Assembly (NCBI RefSeq): GCF_900112035.1
Contig: NZ_FOKC01000009.1
Location: 1 to 64,000 of the forward strand
Source: Nocardioides alpinus
GTDB taxonomy: Bacteria; Actinomycetota; Actinomycetes; Propionibacteriales; Nocardioidaceae
Direction: 5' to 3'
Length of the DNA stretch: 64,000 bases
Part shown: positions 35,725 through 46,237 of the stretch, in pieces
How positions within the stretch are numbered: position 1 is the first letter of the stretch
How the letters are laid out: each line of letters begins with the position of its first letter
Made by a program: the position numbers and the translations under genes
The notes under the pieces: generated by a model
The model's input: only the letters and a program-made list of their open reading frames with translations
What the model was told of the DNA's origin: nothing
The model's database searches: none

Positions 35725-36606
35725 TCAGGCCAGGGGCAGGGCTCGAGCGACCTGGATGCCGGTCCGCGTGGTGGCGTAGCCGAGCCGGGTGTTGAGGCTG
35801 CGCATCGCCGCGTTGCCGTCCTGGGTCCAGGTGTAGACCTCGGCGATCCCGTGGTCGGCGGCCCATGCCAGTGTCCGTTGCTTGAGGTGGATCGCGAGGC
35901 CCCGTCCGCGCCAGTCGCCGCGGACCGCGGTGAGGGAGTTCTCCGCGCGGGTCGGGTTGTCGGAGTCGAGGCCGAGCCCCGCGCAGCCGACGACCTCGCC
36001 GTCGTGGAGGGCGAGAAACATCGGCTCGCCCAGCCAGTCCCGCGTCCACCGCTCGAGCGTGACGTCCAGCGGGGTGTCGACGGCGAAGCCGCCGAGCGCC
36101 TCCCGGCCGAAGGTCTCGAAGCACCCGGGCCACAGCTCGGGACGGTCCTCGGCCGTCACCACCTCGACCCCGTCGGGGAGTGGCGCGACGTCGGGTGCCG
36201 ACGCGAGGACGTACGTCTGCTCGACCTCGCGGTTGACCTCGGCGAAGCCGAAGCGCTGGGCGAACAGCAGGGACGGCTCGTCGTCGACGCTGCCGCGCAC
36301 CATGGGCAGGCCCAGTGACGCGACGTGGTCGGCGAGGCGGTGCAGCAGCGCGGTGCCGACGCCACGGCGTCGGTGCTCGGGCAGCACGCGGGGGATGACG
36401 CCGCCCGAGGCCGCGCTCTCCGCGCGCTGCGCCAGGCCGTGCCCGACGACGGTGCCGCCCTCGCGGGCGAGCAGCAGCAGGCGGTCGGGGGAGTCGCCGG
36501 CCCGGAGCTCGGCCAAGGACTGGGTCCGCTCGAACGGGATGACCGCGATCCGCACCTGCCGCCACGCCTCGTAGTCGGCGTCGGTGGTGCAGGGGGTGAT
36601 CTCCAT
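35725..36606 (-). CDS. GNAT-type acetyltransferase, two tandem domains
   Basis: A 293-residue protein with two GNAT folds, about 1-140 and 150-293. The CoA-binding motif is clear in the first half (RVLPEHRRRGVGTALLHRLADHV) and in the second (VRGDWRGRGLAIHLKQRTLAWA), with a fold-typical SLNTRLGYATTRTG ending. Mycothiol synthase MshD has this two-domain plan, but MshD-specific residues were not verified, so a general N-acetyltransferase is the safer call. Start ATG 36606. Divergent from nadE. Confidence 0.85.
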   Translation of the reverse strand: MEITPCTTDADYEAWRQVRIAVIPFERTQSLAELRAGDSPDRLLLLAREGGTVVGHGLAQRAESAASGGVIPRVLPEHRRRGVGTALLHRLADHVASLGLPMVRGSVDDEPSLLFAQRFGFAEVNREVEQTYVLASAPDVAPLPDGVEVVTAEDRPELWPGCFETFGREALGGFAVDTPLDVTLERWTRDWLGEPMFLALHDGEVVGCAGLGLDSDNPTRAENSLTAVRGDWRGRGLAIHLKQRTLAWAADHGIAEVYTWTQDGNAAMRSLNTRLGYATTRTGIQVARALPLA

Positions 36607-36684
36607 GGATCCACCGTGGCGCACGGTCGGCAGCTCGCGCCAACCATTTCGGGGGCGCCGGACGCGTGTCCCTAGAGTGAGCGC

Positions 36685-38727
<2,043 letters not shown>

Positions 38728-38778
38728 GCACGCCCCACTTCGAGGGGTGGATCACCGCCCACAGGAGGACCGGACGGG

Positions 38779-38794
38779 CCTTAGCGCGCCCTTA
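38779..38794 (+). promoter_or_regulatory. CCTTA 11-bp direct repeat box, upstream of secreted pair
   Basis: CCTTA at 38779-38783 and again at 38790-38794, exactly 11 bp apart, about 86 bp before the first secreted-protein gene. The same CCTTA-6 bp-CCTTA occurs at 41761-41776, upstream of the response regulator gene of this island. The spacing is what OmpR-type dimers use. Confidence 0.5.
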
Positions 38795-38879
38795 GCCACG
38801 CACTGGAGCGGGGTTAGGCCCACCTCGACGAACCTTCTGGTCATGACGCCGACCCGGCGTCGGACGACGAGGAGGAATC

Positions 38880-39263
38880 GTGCAGAAGAAGGCAGTCATC
38901 GGCGGAGTCGCAGCGGCGGCGGTCGTGGTCGGGCTCGGCACCTGGTGGGCCGTCGACCGGTCGGTCGAGGCCCAGACGACCGAGCGCGGCACCTGCGGCG
39001 GAGCCACCTGGGAGCTCAGCGCCGAGGCGGAGGACGGCGGCACCGAGGTCAGCGCCGAGCTGCAGTCCTCCGGTCCGGGCGAGGTGTGGCAGGTCGAGCT
39101 GGTCCGCGACGACACCGCGCTGCTCACCGGGGAGCGCACCACCGACGAGGACGGCGAGATCGACGTCGACGCGTTCAGCAACGGCAACCCCGGCGACGCG
39201 ACCTACTCCGTGACCTTCACCCCCGCCGACGGCGAGACCTGCACGGCCACCCTCGGTTCCTGA
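38880..39263 (+). CDS. small secreted protein, paralogue 1
   Basis: A 127-residue exported protein: positively charged start and hydrophobic helix (about 4-26, AVIGGVAAAAVVVGLGTWWAV), with no clear cleavage site, so it may be membrane-anchored. The outer domain (about 35-127) begins ERGTCGGATWEL and has two cysteines (C39 and near C122) that could form a disulfide. It shares order and motifs with the next gene, so the two are tandem duplicates. Start is GTG with GAGGAGG before it. No known family; fibronectin-like beta fold suspected. Confidence 0.78.
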   Translation: MQKKAVIGGVAAAAVVVGLGTWWAVDRSVEAQTTERGTCGGATWELSAEAEDGGTEVSAELQSSGPGEVWQVELVRDDTALLTGERTTDEDGEIDVDAFSNGNPGDATYSVTFTPADGETCTATLGS

Positions 39264-39308
39264 TCCCCCCACACCCCGACCCACCCCACACCCACAGGAG
39301 ACACCGCC

Positions 39309-39683
39309 ATGAAGAAGACCCTGATCGCCACCACCGCACTGCTCGCCACCGCCGGCACCACCGTGCTCGTCGCAGCGCCGGCCAACGCCGACGTCGAGAA
39401 GCGCGGCACCTGCGCCGGAGCGACGTACGAGCTCAACGTCGACCGCGAGCGCGGCGGCTTCGAGGTCGACGCCGACCTCGACAACGCCCGGGTGGGCAGC
39501 GAGTGGCGCGTCGCGATCCGCCACGACGGCAGGCTCGCGATCTCGCGGGTCCTGCGCGCCGACAACGAGGGCGAGCTCGACCTCGGGGTCTACCGCAAGA
39601 ACAGCGCCGGCACGGACACCTTCAAGCTCACCGTGACGCCGGTCGGCGGCACCTCCTGCTCGATGAAGGTCACCCTCCGCTGA
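39309..39683 (+). CDS. small secreted protein, paralogue 2
   Basis: A 124-residue exported protein with a standard signal peptide (MKKTLIATTALLATAG to about 27, cleavage after ANA). Mature part begins KRGTCAGATYELNVDRERGG, parallel to ERGTCGGATWEL in the previous gene, with matching middle (EGELDLGV versus DGEIDVDA) and a C-terminal TSCSMKVTL matching ETCTATL; the cysteine pair is conserved. It differs by being cleaved and more basic, so the two may be soluble and anchored versions of one function. Confidence 0.82.
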   Translation: MKKTLIATTALLATAGTTVLVAAPANADVEKRGTCAGATYELNVDRERGGFEVDADLDNARVGSEWRVAIRHDGRLAISRVLRADNEGELDLGVYRKNSAGTDTFKLTVTPVGGTSCSMKVTLR

Positions 39684-39719
39684 GCATCACCGGCTGACCG
39701 ACGTCAGCAGAGCACCACA

Positions 39720-39775
39720 GGAGCCCGGGTCAGGCCGTCCGCAACGTGACGGCCACCCGGGCTCCTCCCATGTCC
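39720..39775. terminator. terminator hairpin between secreted pair and sensor kinase
   Basis: Perfect 11-bp inverted repeat GGAGCCCGGGT (39720-39730) / ACCCGGGCTCC (39765-39775) with a 34-nt loop, at the convergent junction and overlapping the kinase's last codons. GC-rich, no T tract. Confidence 0.5.
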
Positions 39776-41028
39776 GAGGTGCCCGTGGTCAGCTCACCGG
39801 CGCAGTCCTCGGCGGTGCGGACGGCGATCGAGAGGCCCAGGCCGGTCGAGCCCGCTCCGCTCTTCCCGCGCCCGGTGGCGTCGAGACCGGGCGGCAGGCC
39901 GGGTCCGGCGTCCTCGACGACCAGGTCGACGCGGTCAGCGGCGGCGCTGAGCGTGATGCGTACGGCGTCGGTGTCGGCGCTGTGGGAGAAGACGTTGTCC
40001 AGCAGCACGTCGACGAGCGCCTCCAGGTCGGCGCGGCTTGCGCCGAGAAGCGGTCCGGAGGTCGCGAGGTCCATCGCGTAGGGCCGGCCGAGGTCCTCGG
40101 CGAGCGGCTCCCAGTGGCGGACACGCTCGGCGATCACGGCGACCGCGTCGGTCTGCGGGTCCAGGCCCTCGCGCTCGGAGCGCCGGGCCTCGCGGACGAT
40201 CTCGTCGACGGTCGCCTGAAGGGAGTCGAGGTCGGAGCCGAGCCGCTCGCGCAGGCCGGTGTCCTCGACCGTCTCGACGCGCAGCCGCAACGCGGTCACG
40301 GGCGTGCGCAGGCGGTGGGACAGGTCGGCCACGCTCTCGCGCTCGCGGGCCAGCAGCAGCTGGATCCGGCCGACGAGGCGGTCGACGGCGCCGGCGAGCT
40401 CCTGCACCTCTGCGGGACCCTGCAGCGCGGCGACGGGCTCGACGGTGCCGGAGCGGCCGAGCGACTGGGTGTGCTCGGCCAGCTGCCGGATCGGCTGCAC
40501 GAACGAGCGGCCGAGCCGGTCGACCACGACCAGGGAGCCGGCGAGCAGCACCAGCGCGAGCAGCACCAGCAGGCCCCACGCCACGCCCACCACCGAGTCG
40601 AGCCCCGGTTCGTCGACCACGACGCGGATCACCGGTGTGGCCGACGGCAGGGCCGAGTTGCCGCCGCGCGAGACCGGGACGAGGATCTGCGACCCGCCGG
40701 GCACGTCGTCCACGCGGGCACGGCCGGTGTTGCGGGCGTCGAGGACGTTGGCGTCCTCGCCGGGGTCGGGACCGATCGCGAGGCCATCGGGATAGAGCAC
40801 CGTGACCCGCGTGTGGGCGCTGGCGTCGTTGATCCTGTCGACGTACTGCCCGACGATCCCGTCGTCCTGCCCCGAGACGACCGTCTCGACCGCCTGCACC
40901 TCCAGGGCGGCGCGGGCCAGCCGGTCCTCGAGCGCATAGCTCCGGACCAGGATGGCCATCGGGATGAGCATGGCCAGCAGCACCATCGAGATCGCCGCGG
41001 CGGCGGTGACCAGGAGGCTGCGGCGCAC
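39730..41028 (-). CDS. sensor histidine kinase (second two-component system)
   Basis: A 432-residue membrane kinase: TM1 about 5-28, extracytoplasmic sensor about 30-140, TM2 about 147-168, HAMP about 169-225, HisKA with H238 in ADLSHRLRTPVTALR, then HATPase with LLDNVFSHS, VEDAGPGLP and GSTGLGLSIA. It resembles the CutS/CseC-like group of actinobacterial kinases. GTG start lies 1 nt after the response regulator stop, so it is co-translated. Ligand unknown; its neighbours are the secreted pair. Confidence 0.9.
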   Translation of the reverse strand: MRRSLLVTAAAAISMVLLAMLIPMAILVRSYALEDRLARAALEVQAVETVVSGQDDGIVGQYVDRINDASAHTRVTVLYPDGLAIGPDPGEDANVLDARNTGRARVDDVPGGSQILVPVSRGGNSALPSATPVIRVVVDEPGLDSVVGVAWGLLVLLALVLLAGSLVVVDRLGRSFVQPIRQLAEHTQSLGRSGTVEPVAALQGPAEVQELAGAVDRLVGRIQLLLARERESVADLSHRLRTPVTALRLRVETVEDTGLRERLGSDLDSLQATVDEIVREARRSEREGLDPQTDAVAVIAERVRHWEPLAEDLGRPYAMDLATSGPLLGASRADLEALVDVLLDNVFSHSADTDAVRITLSAAADRVDLVVEDAGPGLPPGLDATGRGKSGAGSTGLGLSIAVRTAEDCAGELTTGTSDMGGARVAVTLRTA

Positions 41029-41029
41029 G

Positions 41030-41722
<693 letters not shown>

Positions 41723-41760
41723 GCGGTGACCGTACCGTCCGGCGCCTCGTGCGCCCGGCT

Positions 41761-41776
41761 CCTTATCCATCCCTTA
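41761..41776. promoter_or_regulatory. CCTTA direct repeat box, response regulator / membrane protein divergent promoter
   Basis: CCTTA at 41761-41765 and 41772-41776, again 11 bp apart (start-to-start), in the 101-bp space between the regulator (start 41722) and the divergent membrane protein (start 41824). Forms a pair with the box at 38779. Suggests autoregulation and common control of both sides. Confidence 0.5.
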
Positions 41777-41823
41777 ACCACCACCTCACCTCACGCTGAC
41801 GTGGGAGCAGGCACGATGGCCCG

Positions 41824-42258
41824 GTGAGACGTCGGATGCTGCTGATCGGCCTGTGGGCCGCCACCACGGCCGTCGCCGTGCTGGTCGGCGTGTTCGCCGT
41901 GTCCACCGTCGGCGCCACCATCCGCGATCGCGGACCTGTCGGTGACGAGGTGATGCGCGACAACTCCGTGGCGCCTGCGTCCGTCCCTGCGCCCGAAGGA
42001 CCGGCGGTGGGCGACGAGATCGCCGGCGAGTGGGGCGCGTTCGACGTCGAGTGCCGCGACACGTGGGCCTACGGCGTGGGCGTACGCCCCGACAAGGAGG
42101 CCGGCTGGCGCATCGTCAGCTGGGAGAAGGGGCCCGACGACGACGTCGACGCGGTCTTCAGCGACGGCCGCAACTCCGTCGACCTCGAGGTGTTCTGCAA
42201 CCAGGGTCGCCCCACGCTCGCCGAGCTCGAGCGCAACACGCTCGGCGGCGACGACTGA
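41824..42258 (+). CDS. membrane-anchored protein with acidic outer domain
   Basis: A 144-residue protein: TM helix about 6-28 (LLIGLWAATTAVAVLVGVFAV), linker, and outer domain with two cysteines (near 79 and 123: DVECRDTW and EVFCNQG). No known domain. Starts GTG 41824, 48 bp downstream of the CCTTA box, so it may be part of the same regulon. Possible sensor-associated or envelope protein; inference only. Confidence 0.7.
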   Translation: MRRRMLLIGLWAATTAVAVLVGVFAVSTVGATIRDRGPVGDEVMRDNSVAPASVPAPEGPAVGDEIAGEWGAFDVECRDTWAYGVGVRPDKEAGWRIVSWEKGPDDDVDAVFSDGRNSVDLEVFCNQGRPTLAELERNTLGGDD

Positions 42259-42268
42259 AGAAGGATGC

Positions 42269-42293
42269 AACCTCTCGGAGAGGGATGGCGTCC
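42269..42293 (+). promoter_or_regulatory. candidate ECF-sigma promoter
   Basis: AACC (42269-42272), 16-bp spacer, then CGTCC (42289-42293), 33 bp before the secreted protein gene at 42327. This is the classic ECF-type -35/-10 layout, preceded by GGATGC. An ECF factor at 61887 exists, but belongs to another group, so the cognate sigma is probably elsewhere. Confidence 0.45.
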
Positions 42294-42326
42294 TGAGGGG
42301 GACACCACCTCGACGGAAGCAGAGAC

Positions 42327-42953
42327 ATGACCATCCGCAGCACCTCCACCGGCACGGCCCTCACGGCAGTCGCCCTGCTCGCCACCCTGCTGGTCCCCAG
42401 CGCTACCGCCGCTGCACCCGAACGAGCCGTCGAGCAGCGTGCGGCAGCGCCGCGCACCGAGCTGACCTTCACCGTCGAGGACTGCGAGGGTTGCGAGATC
42501 CAGCTCACCAGCGCCCTCGGCACCTACGAGCAGGCCGATGCCGGCGAGGTCGACATCTGGACGTCGGGGACGCGCCGGGTGCGCGACGGGTCCGTCACCT
42601 TCGACATCGCCACCCGTCGCACGTGGGGCCTGTCGGTCGCGGTCAAGGCGCCGTGGGAAGGGCACACCGGCTACCGCACCACCGTGGCCTGGCGCTACAA
42701 CGGCCATCTGCAGGGAGACGCCGTCACGCTGGAGGAGGCCGTCACCAGGACGAGGGCCGCGGCCTGCTGGGAGGGCGTACGCCGTCGCGCCGTCACGGTG
42801 CCCCTCGTGGTCGAGCAGGTCGAGGTCGACGGCGTGCGCGGCCGCGTGCCCGGCAGCATCGCCTTCGTGCCCACCACCCAGAGCTGGCTGCGCCCCATGC
42901 GCAAGGCCTGGGACGGCGTCCTGGGCTCGCAGGACGTCAACATCTGCCACTGA
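42327..42953 (+). CDS. secreted protein of unknown function
   Basis: A 208-residue exported protein: signal peptide about 1-29 (TALTAVALLATLLVPSATAA), then a beta-rich domain. Cysteines in DCEGCEIQL (near 52 and 55), in AACWEGV (near 149) and in the final DVNICH could form two disulfides. No family recognised. Lies downstream of the membrane protein, behind an ECF-like promoter, so may be expressed under envelope stress. Confidence 0.78.
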   Translation: MTIRSTSTGTALTAVALLATLLVPSATAAAPERAVEQRAAAPRTELTFTVEDCEGCEIQLTSALGTYEQADAGEVDIWTSGTRRVRDGSVTFDIATRRTWGLSVAVKAPWEGHTGYRTTVAWRYNGHLQGDAVTLEEAVTRTRAAACWEGVRRRAVTVPLVVEQVEVDGVRGRVPGSIAFVPTTQSWLRPMRKAWDGVLGSQDVNICH

Positions 42954-42993
42954 GCGGTGGGCGGTGGGCGTACGTCCGTCCGGGCGGGGGACG

Positions 42994-44601
42994 CTAGATG
43001 CGGATGCCCACGCCCGGCCCGACGTCCGCGCCGGTGACGTAGAAGATGGTCAGCACAGCGACCCACGAGATCCAGAACGGCACCACGAAGGGCAGCATCC
43101 GTGAGATCACCGTGCCCAGGCCGGCCTCCGGCTCGTAGCGCTTGAGCATCACGAGGAAGATCCAGATGTAGGGGTTCATCGGCGTGATCACCTGGGTGGC
43201 GGAGTCGCCCACGCGGAACGCCGCCTGGACGAAGCCCGGCTCGTAGCCGAGCAGCGCGAAGAGCGGCACGAACACCGCGCCCATCAGCGTCCACATCGAC
43301 GAACCGCTGACGATGAACAGGTTGAGCACCGACGCGAGCAGGATGAAGCCGATGATCGCGGGATAGCCGGTGAGGCCGATCGACTCGAGCCCGTCCGCAC
43401 CTGCCACGGCCAGCGCGGAGCCGACGTTGGTCCAGTTGAAGAGCGCGATGAACTGGCCCAGCATGAAGGCCAGGACGATGAAGGCGGACATGTCCTTGAT
43501 GCCGAGCCCCATCACCTTCGGGACGTCGGCGGCCTGGCGCAGCGATCCGCTGACGAAGCCGTAGGCCAGCGCGGGGCCGAGGAACAGCACGAAGACGATG
43601 AAGACCGTCGAGTCGAGCAGCGGCGACTCCGGCAGGAACGCGCCGTCCTCGTTGCGCCACGGTGAGCCTCCCGGCAGCACCGCGACCAGGACGACGATCG
43701 CCAGCGCCACGAAGACCAGGCCTGCCACCCGGAGCCCGCGGCGCTCATCGGGTGCGAGGTCGGGGGAGAGGTCGGTGGGAGCCGCGCGCAGGGCCGCGGC
43801 GACCTCGTCGTCGGCCTGGGCGCCACCCTCGAGGGAGGCGTCGTCCTCCTCCGCCACCATGTCGGTCGGCGCACCGTCGCGGACCAGCCGCGGCTCGACG
43901 AGCTTGTCGATGACCAGGCCGGCGACCAGGGCGAGCACGACGGACGAGGCGATGTTGAACCACAGGTTGGAGATGGGTGTGACCGTCGCGCCGGGATCGG
44001 GCAGGCCCGCGGTCACCGCGTTGGTGATGCCGGCGAACAGCGCGTCGAGGCTGGTGACCAGCATCGACGTGGAGTAGCCGGCACCCACGGCGGCGAAACC
44101 GCCCACCAGACCGGCGATCGGGTGTCGTCCGGCGGCCTTGAAGACCATCGCGGCCAGGGGCGGCACCACGATGAAGGCGGCGTCGGCCATCACCGACGCG
44201 TTCACGCCGACGAACCCGACGGCGTACGGCAGCAGCCAGCGCGGGGCCGAGCCGAGGCTGGCGCGGATGGCCGCGGCCAGCAGGCCGGTGCGCTCCGCGA
44301 CGGTGACGGCCAGCAGGATCGTCACGACCGTGACGAGCGGCGGGAAGCCGATGAAGTTGGCGCCGAGGTTGACCGTCAGCCAGGTCAGTCCCTCGCCGGT
44401 GAAGAGCCCGCGCACCGCGGTCTCCTCGTCGGCGCCCGGGATCGTCACGGACGTGCCGATGAGGCTCAGCACCGTCGAGATCACGCCGACCAGCAGGAAC
44501 AGGCCGAGGAAGAGCAGGAACGGGTCGGGCAGGCGGTTGCCGACGCGCTCGACGGTGGCGAGTGCACGGTCCGTGCGGGTGGGAGCGGTCGTGGTGGTCA
44601 T
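42994..44601 (-). CDS. AbgT-family transporter
   Basis: A 535-residue membrane protein, about 10-12 helices, of the AbgT family. Hallmarks: RVGNRLPDPFLLFLGLF start, GVNASVMADAAFIVVPPLAAMVF, GYSTSMLVTSLDAL, and the C-terminal SGSSMWTLMGAVFVPLFALLG and DSATQVITPMNPY. A charged loop (about 238-285) is inserted between halves, with acidic EEDDASLEGG. Members import p-aminobenzoyl-glutamate or export sulfonamides. Starts 5 bp after the amidohydrolase stop, so they form one operon. Confidence 0.92.
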   Translation of the reverse strand: MTTTTAPTRTDRALATVERVGNRLPDPFLLFLGLFLLVGVISTVLSLIGTSVTIPGADEETAVRGLFTGEGLTWLTVNLGANFIGFPPLVTVVTILLAVTVAERTGLLAAAIRASLGSAPRWLLPYAVGFVGVNASVMADAAFIVVPPLAAMVFKAAGRHPIAGLVGGFAAVGAGYSTSMLVTSLDALFAGITNAVTAGLPDPGATVTPISNLWFNIASSVVLALVAGLVIDKLVEPRLVRDGAPTDMVAEEDDASLEGGAQADDEVAAALRAAPTDLSPDLAPDERRGLRVAGLVFVALAIVVLVAVLPGGSPWRNEDGAFLPESPLLDSTVFIVFVLFLGPALAYGFVSGSLRQAADVPKVMGLGIKDMSAFIVLAFMLGQFIALFNWTNVGSALAVAGADGLESIGLTGYPAIIGFILLASVLNLFIVSGSSMWTLMGAVFVPLFALLGYEPGFVQAAFRVGDSATQVITPMNPYIWIFLVMLKRYEPEAGLGTVISRMLPFVVPFWISWVAVLTIFYVTGADVGPGVGIRI

Positions 44602-44606
44602 CGCGG

Positions 44607-45983
44607 TCACGCCTTCCCGAAGAAGGACGGGACGTCGACGGCGCCACCGGCGGCCTCGAAGTCGTCGTCGGCGGCCTTGCGGAGCACGGGGTCGCACAGC
44701 CAGTCCGCACTCACCGCAGCGAGGGACCAGGCCGAGTCGAGGACGACCCGGTCGGCCTCCTCGCTGGCCGCGGCGTCCGCGAACTCGCGGGTGTGCAGCG
44801 ACAGGTCGGCGTCGGTGATCTTCACCATCGCGTGGACACCGGGCATCCGGTAGGAGACGTTGCCGAAGTCGGTGGACCCGGCGAACATCCGCGGCACCAC
44901 GTCCGGCGGCAGGACCGTACGTCCGCACTCGCCGTACCTCGTGGTCCAGGCGGCGGCGAGCGGTCCGTTGCCCCGGACGGGGAGGTAGGGCGGAGCCTCG
45001 TCCCACGTCAGCTCCACGCCGCAGCCGGTCATCAGCGCGGCACCGCGGGCGATGTCGGCGACCCGCTCGCTGAGGACGGCCAGGCTCTCGGTGTGCTCGC
45101 TGCGCAGGTAGAACAGCATCTCGGCGTGCTCCGGGATCACGTTGGGGCGTTCGCCGCCGGCCGTGACGACGCCGTGCACGCGGTCGGTCGCGGGCATCTG
45201 CTGGCGGTGCAGGCCGACACCGGTGTACATCAGGTTGACCGCGTCCAGGGCGTTGCGGCCCATGAACGGCTGGGCCGAGGCGTGCGAGGTGACACCGGTG
45301 AAGGTGGCCCGCAGCTGGCGCCGGCCCAGGAAGACCGGGTCGGCGATGTCGAAGGTGAACGGATGGACCATCAGTGCGGCGTCGACGCCGTCGAAGGCGC
45401 CGTGGCCGGCCATGATCTCCTTGCCGCCGCCACCCTCCTCCGCCGGCGTACCGAGCCAGACCACCCGGCCGGGCAGCCGGTCGGCGACGGCAGCGAGCGC
45501 CAGGAAGGCGCCGAGGCCGGCGGTGGCGATGACGTTGTGACCGCACCCGTGGCCGATGCCCGGCAGCGCGTCGTACTCCGAGAGGACCGCGATGGTGGGG
45601 CCGTCGGGATCGCCGACCTCGGCCCGCAGGCCGGTCGCGAGGCCGTGCGCCTCGCGCACCACCTCGATGCCGCGTGCCTCCACGAGGTCGGCGAGGGCGG
45701 CGGCCGAGCGGTGCTCCTCGAAGGAGACCTCCGGGTGCTGCGACAGGTCGTGGCTCGCCGCGACGAGGGTCGGGCCGAGGTCCTCGACCGCAGCGCGCAG
45801 GGCGTCGAGCAGGTCGCGGTCGGCGCCGGCCGTGCCGGCCTGCGGGGCGCGTTCGGTGAGGGCGCGACGCCGCGTCTGCTCCGCCAGGTGGCCGAGGAGG
45901 AACCCGTCCGGAGGCGTCGGTGTCGACAGGTCGCGCGGGTGGTCGGTGGAGTCGTACGAGGTCTGTGCGTGGATGTCCGTCAT
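44607..45983 (-). CDS. M20 amidohydrolase (AbgB-like)
   Basis: A 458-residue M20 metallopeptidase-type amidohydrolase. Metal ligands in LSEYDALPGIGHGCGHN (about 140-152) and the catalytic TPAEEGGGGKEIM (about 180), with a dimerisation domain inserted (about 215-330). Paired with AbgT, it probably splits p-aminobenzoyl-glutamate or another N-acyl amino acid. ATG 45983 is preferred to ATG 45992: GGGAAAGGG is directly in front of the first and nine bases from the second. Residues 1-50 are a non-conserved leader. Confidence 0.88.
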   Translation of the reverse strand: MTDIHAQTSYDSTDHPRDLSTPTPPDGFLLGHLAEQTRRRALTERAPQAGTAGADRDLLDALRAAVEDLGPTLVAASHDLSQHPEVSFEEHRSAAALADLVEARGIEVVREAHGLATGLRAEVGDPDGPTIAVLSEYDALPGIGHGCGHNVIATAGLGAFLALAAVADRLPGRVVWLGTPAEEGGGGKEIMAGHGAFDGVDAALMVHPFTFDIADPVFLGRRQLRATFTGVTSHASAQPFMGRNALDAVNLMYTGVGLHRQQMPATDRVHGVVTAGGERPNVIPEHAEMLFYLRSEHTESLAVLSERVADIARGAALMTGCGVELTWDEAPPYLPVRGNGPLAAAWTTRYGECGRTVLPPDVVPRMFAGSTDFGNVSYRMPGVHAMVKITDADLSLHTREFADAAASEEADRVVLDSAWSLAAVSADWLCDPVLRKAADDDFEAAGGAVDVPSFFGKA

Positions 45984-46053
45984 GTGCAGCATCCCTTTCC
46001 CGTGTGAGCGGGCCCGAGTGGGGCGGCTGGTCCGGCGACGCTAACAGGGCCTT

Positions 46054-46207
46054 GGTTTCGACACGCTCGCTGCGCTCGCTGCTCAACCAGCGGCGGGGCC
46101 GGACGGCGCTCGCTGCTCAACCAGCGGCGGGGCCGGACGGCGCTCGCTGCGCCACCAGCGGCGGGGCCGGACTGCGCTCGCTGCTCAACCAGCGGCGGCG
46201 TCGCGCG
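46054..46207. repeat. 34-bp tandem repeat, four copies, with TTTCGACACG lead-in
   Basis: After GGTTTCGACACG (46054-46065) come four copies of a 34-bp unit beginning GCGCTCGCTGCTCAACCAGC at 46072, 46106, 46140 and 46174; copy 3 has CGCCACC for CTCAACC. There are no spacers between units, so it is not a CRISPR. The lead and the GCTCAACC ending are the dispersed element seen at 10045-10101, here amplified. Fills most of the 46008-46237 gap; the rest is unremarkable. Confidence 0.9.
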
Positions 46208-46237
46208 GCGTACATGCGTGCCCCCTAGGGTGTGGCC

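Noticed and set aside
41723..41770. Longer ATG start of the second response regulator
   Set aside because: It would place the start inside the CCTTA repeat and add 16 residues before the receiver domain that do not fit the family.
46072..46207. CRISPR array
   Set aside because: The 34-bp units are contiguous with no unique spacers, and no cas gene is in the window.
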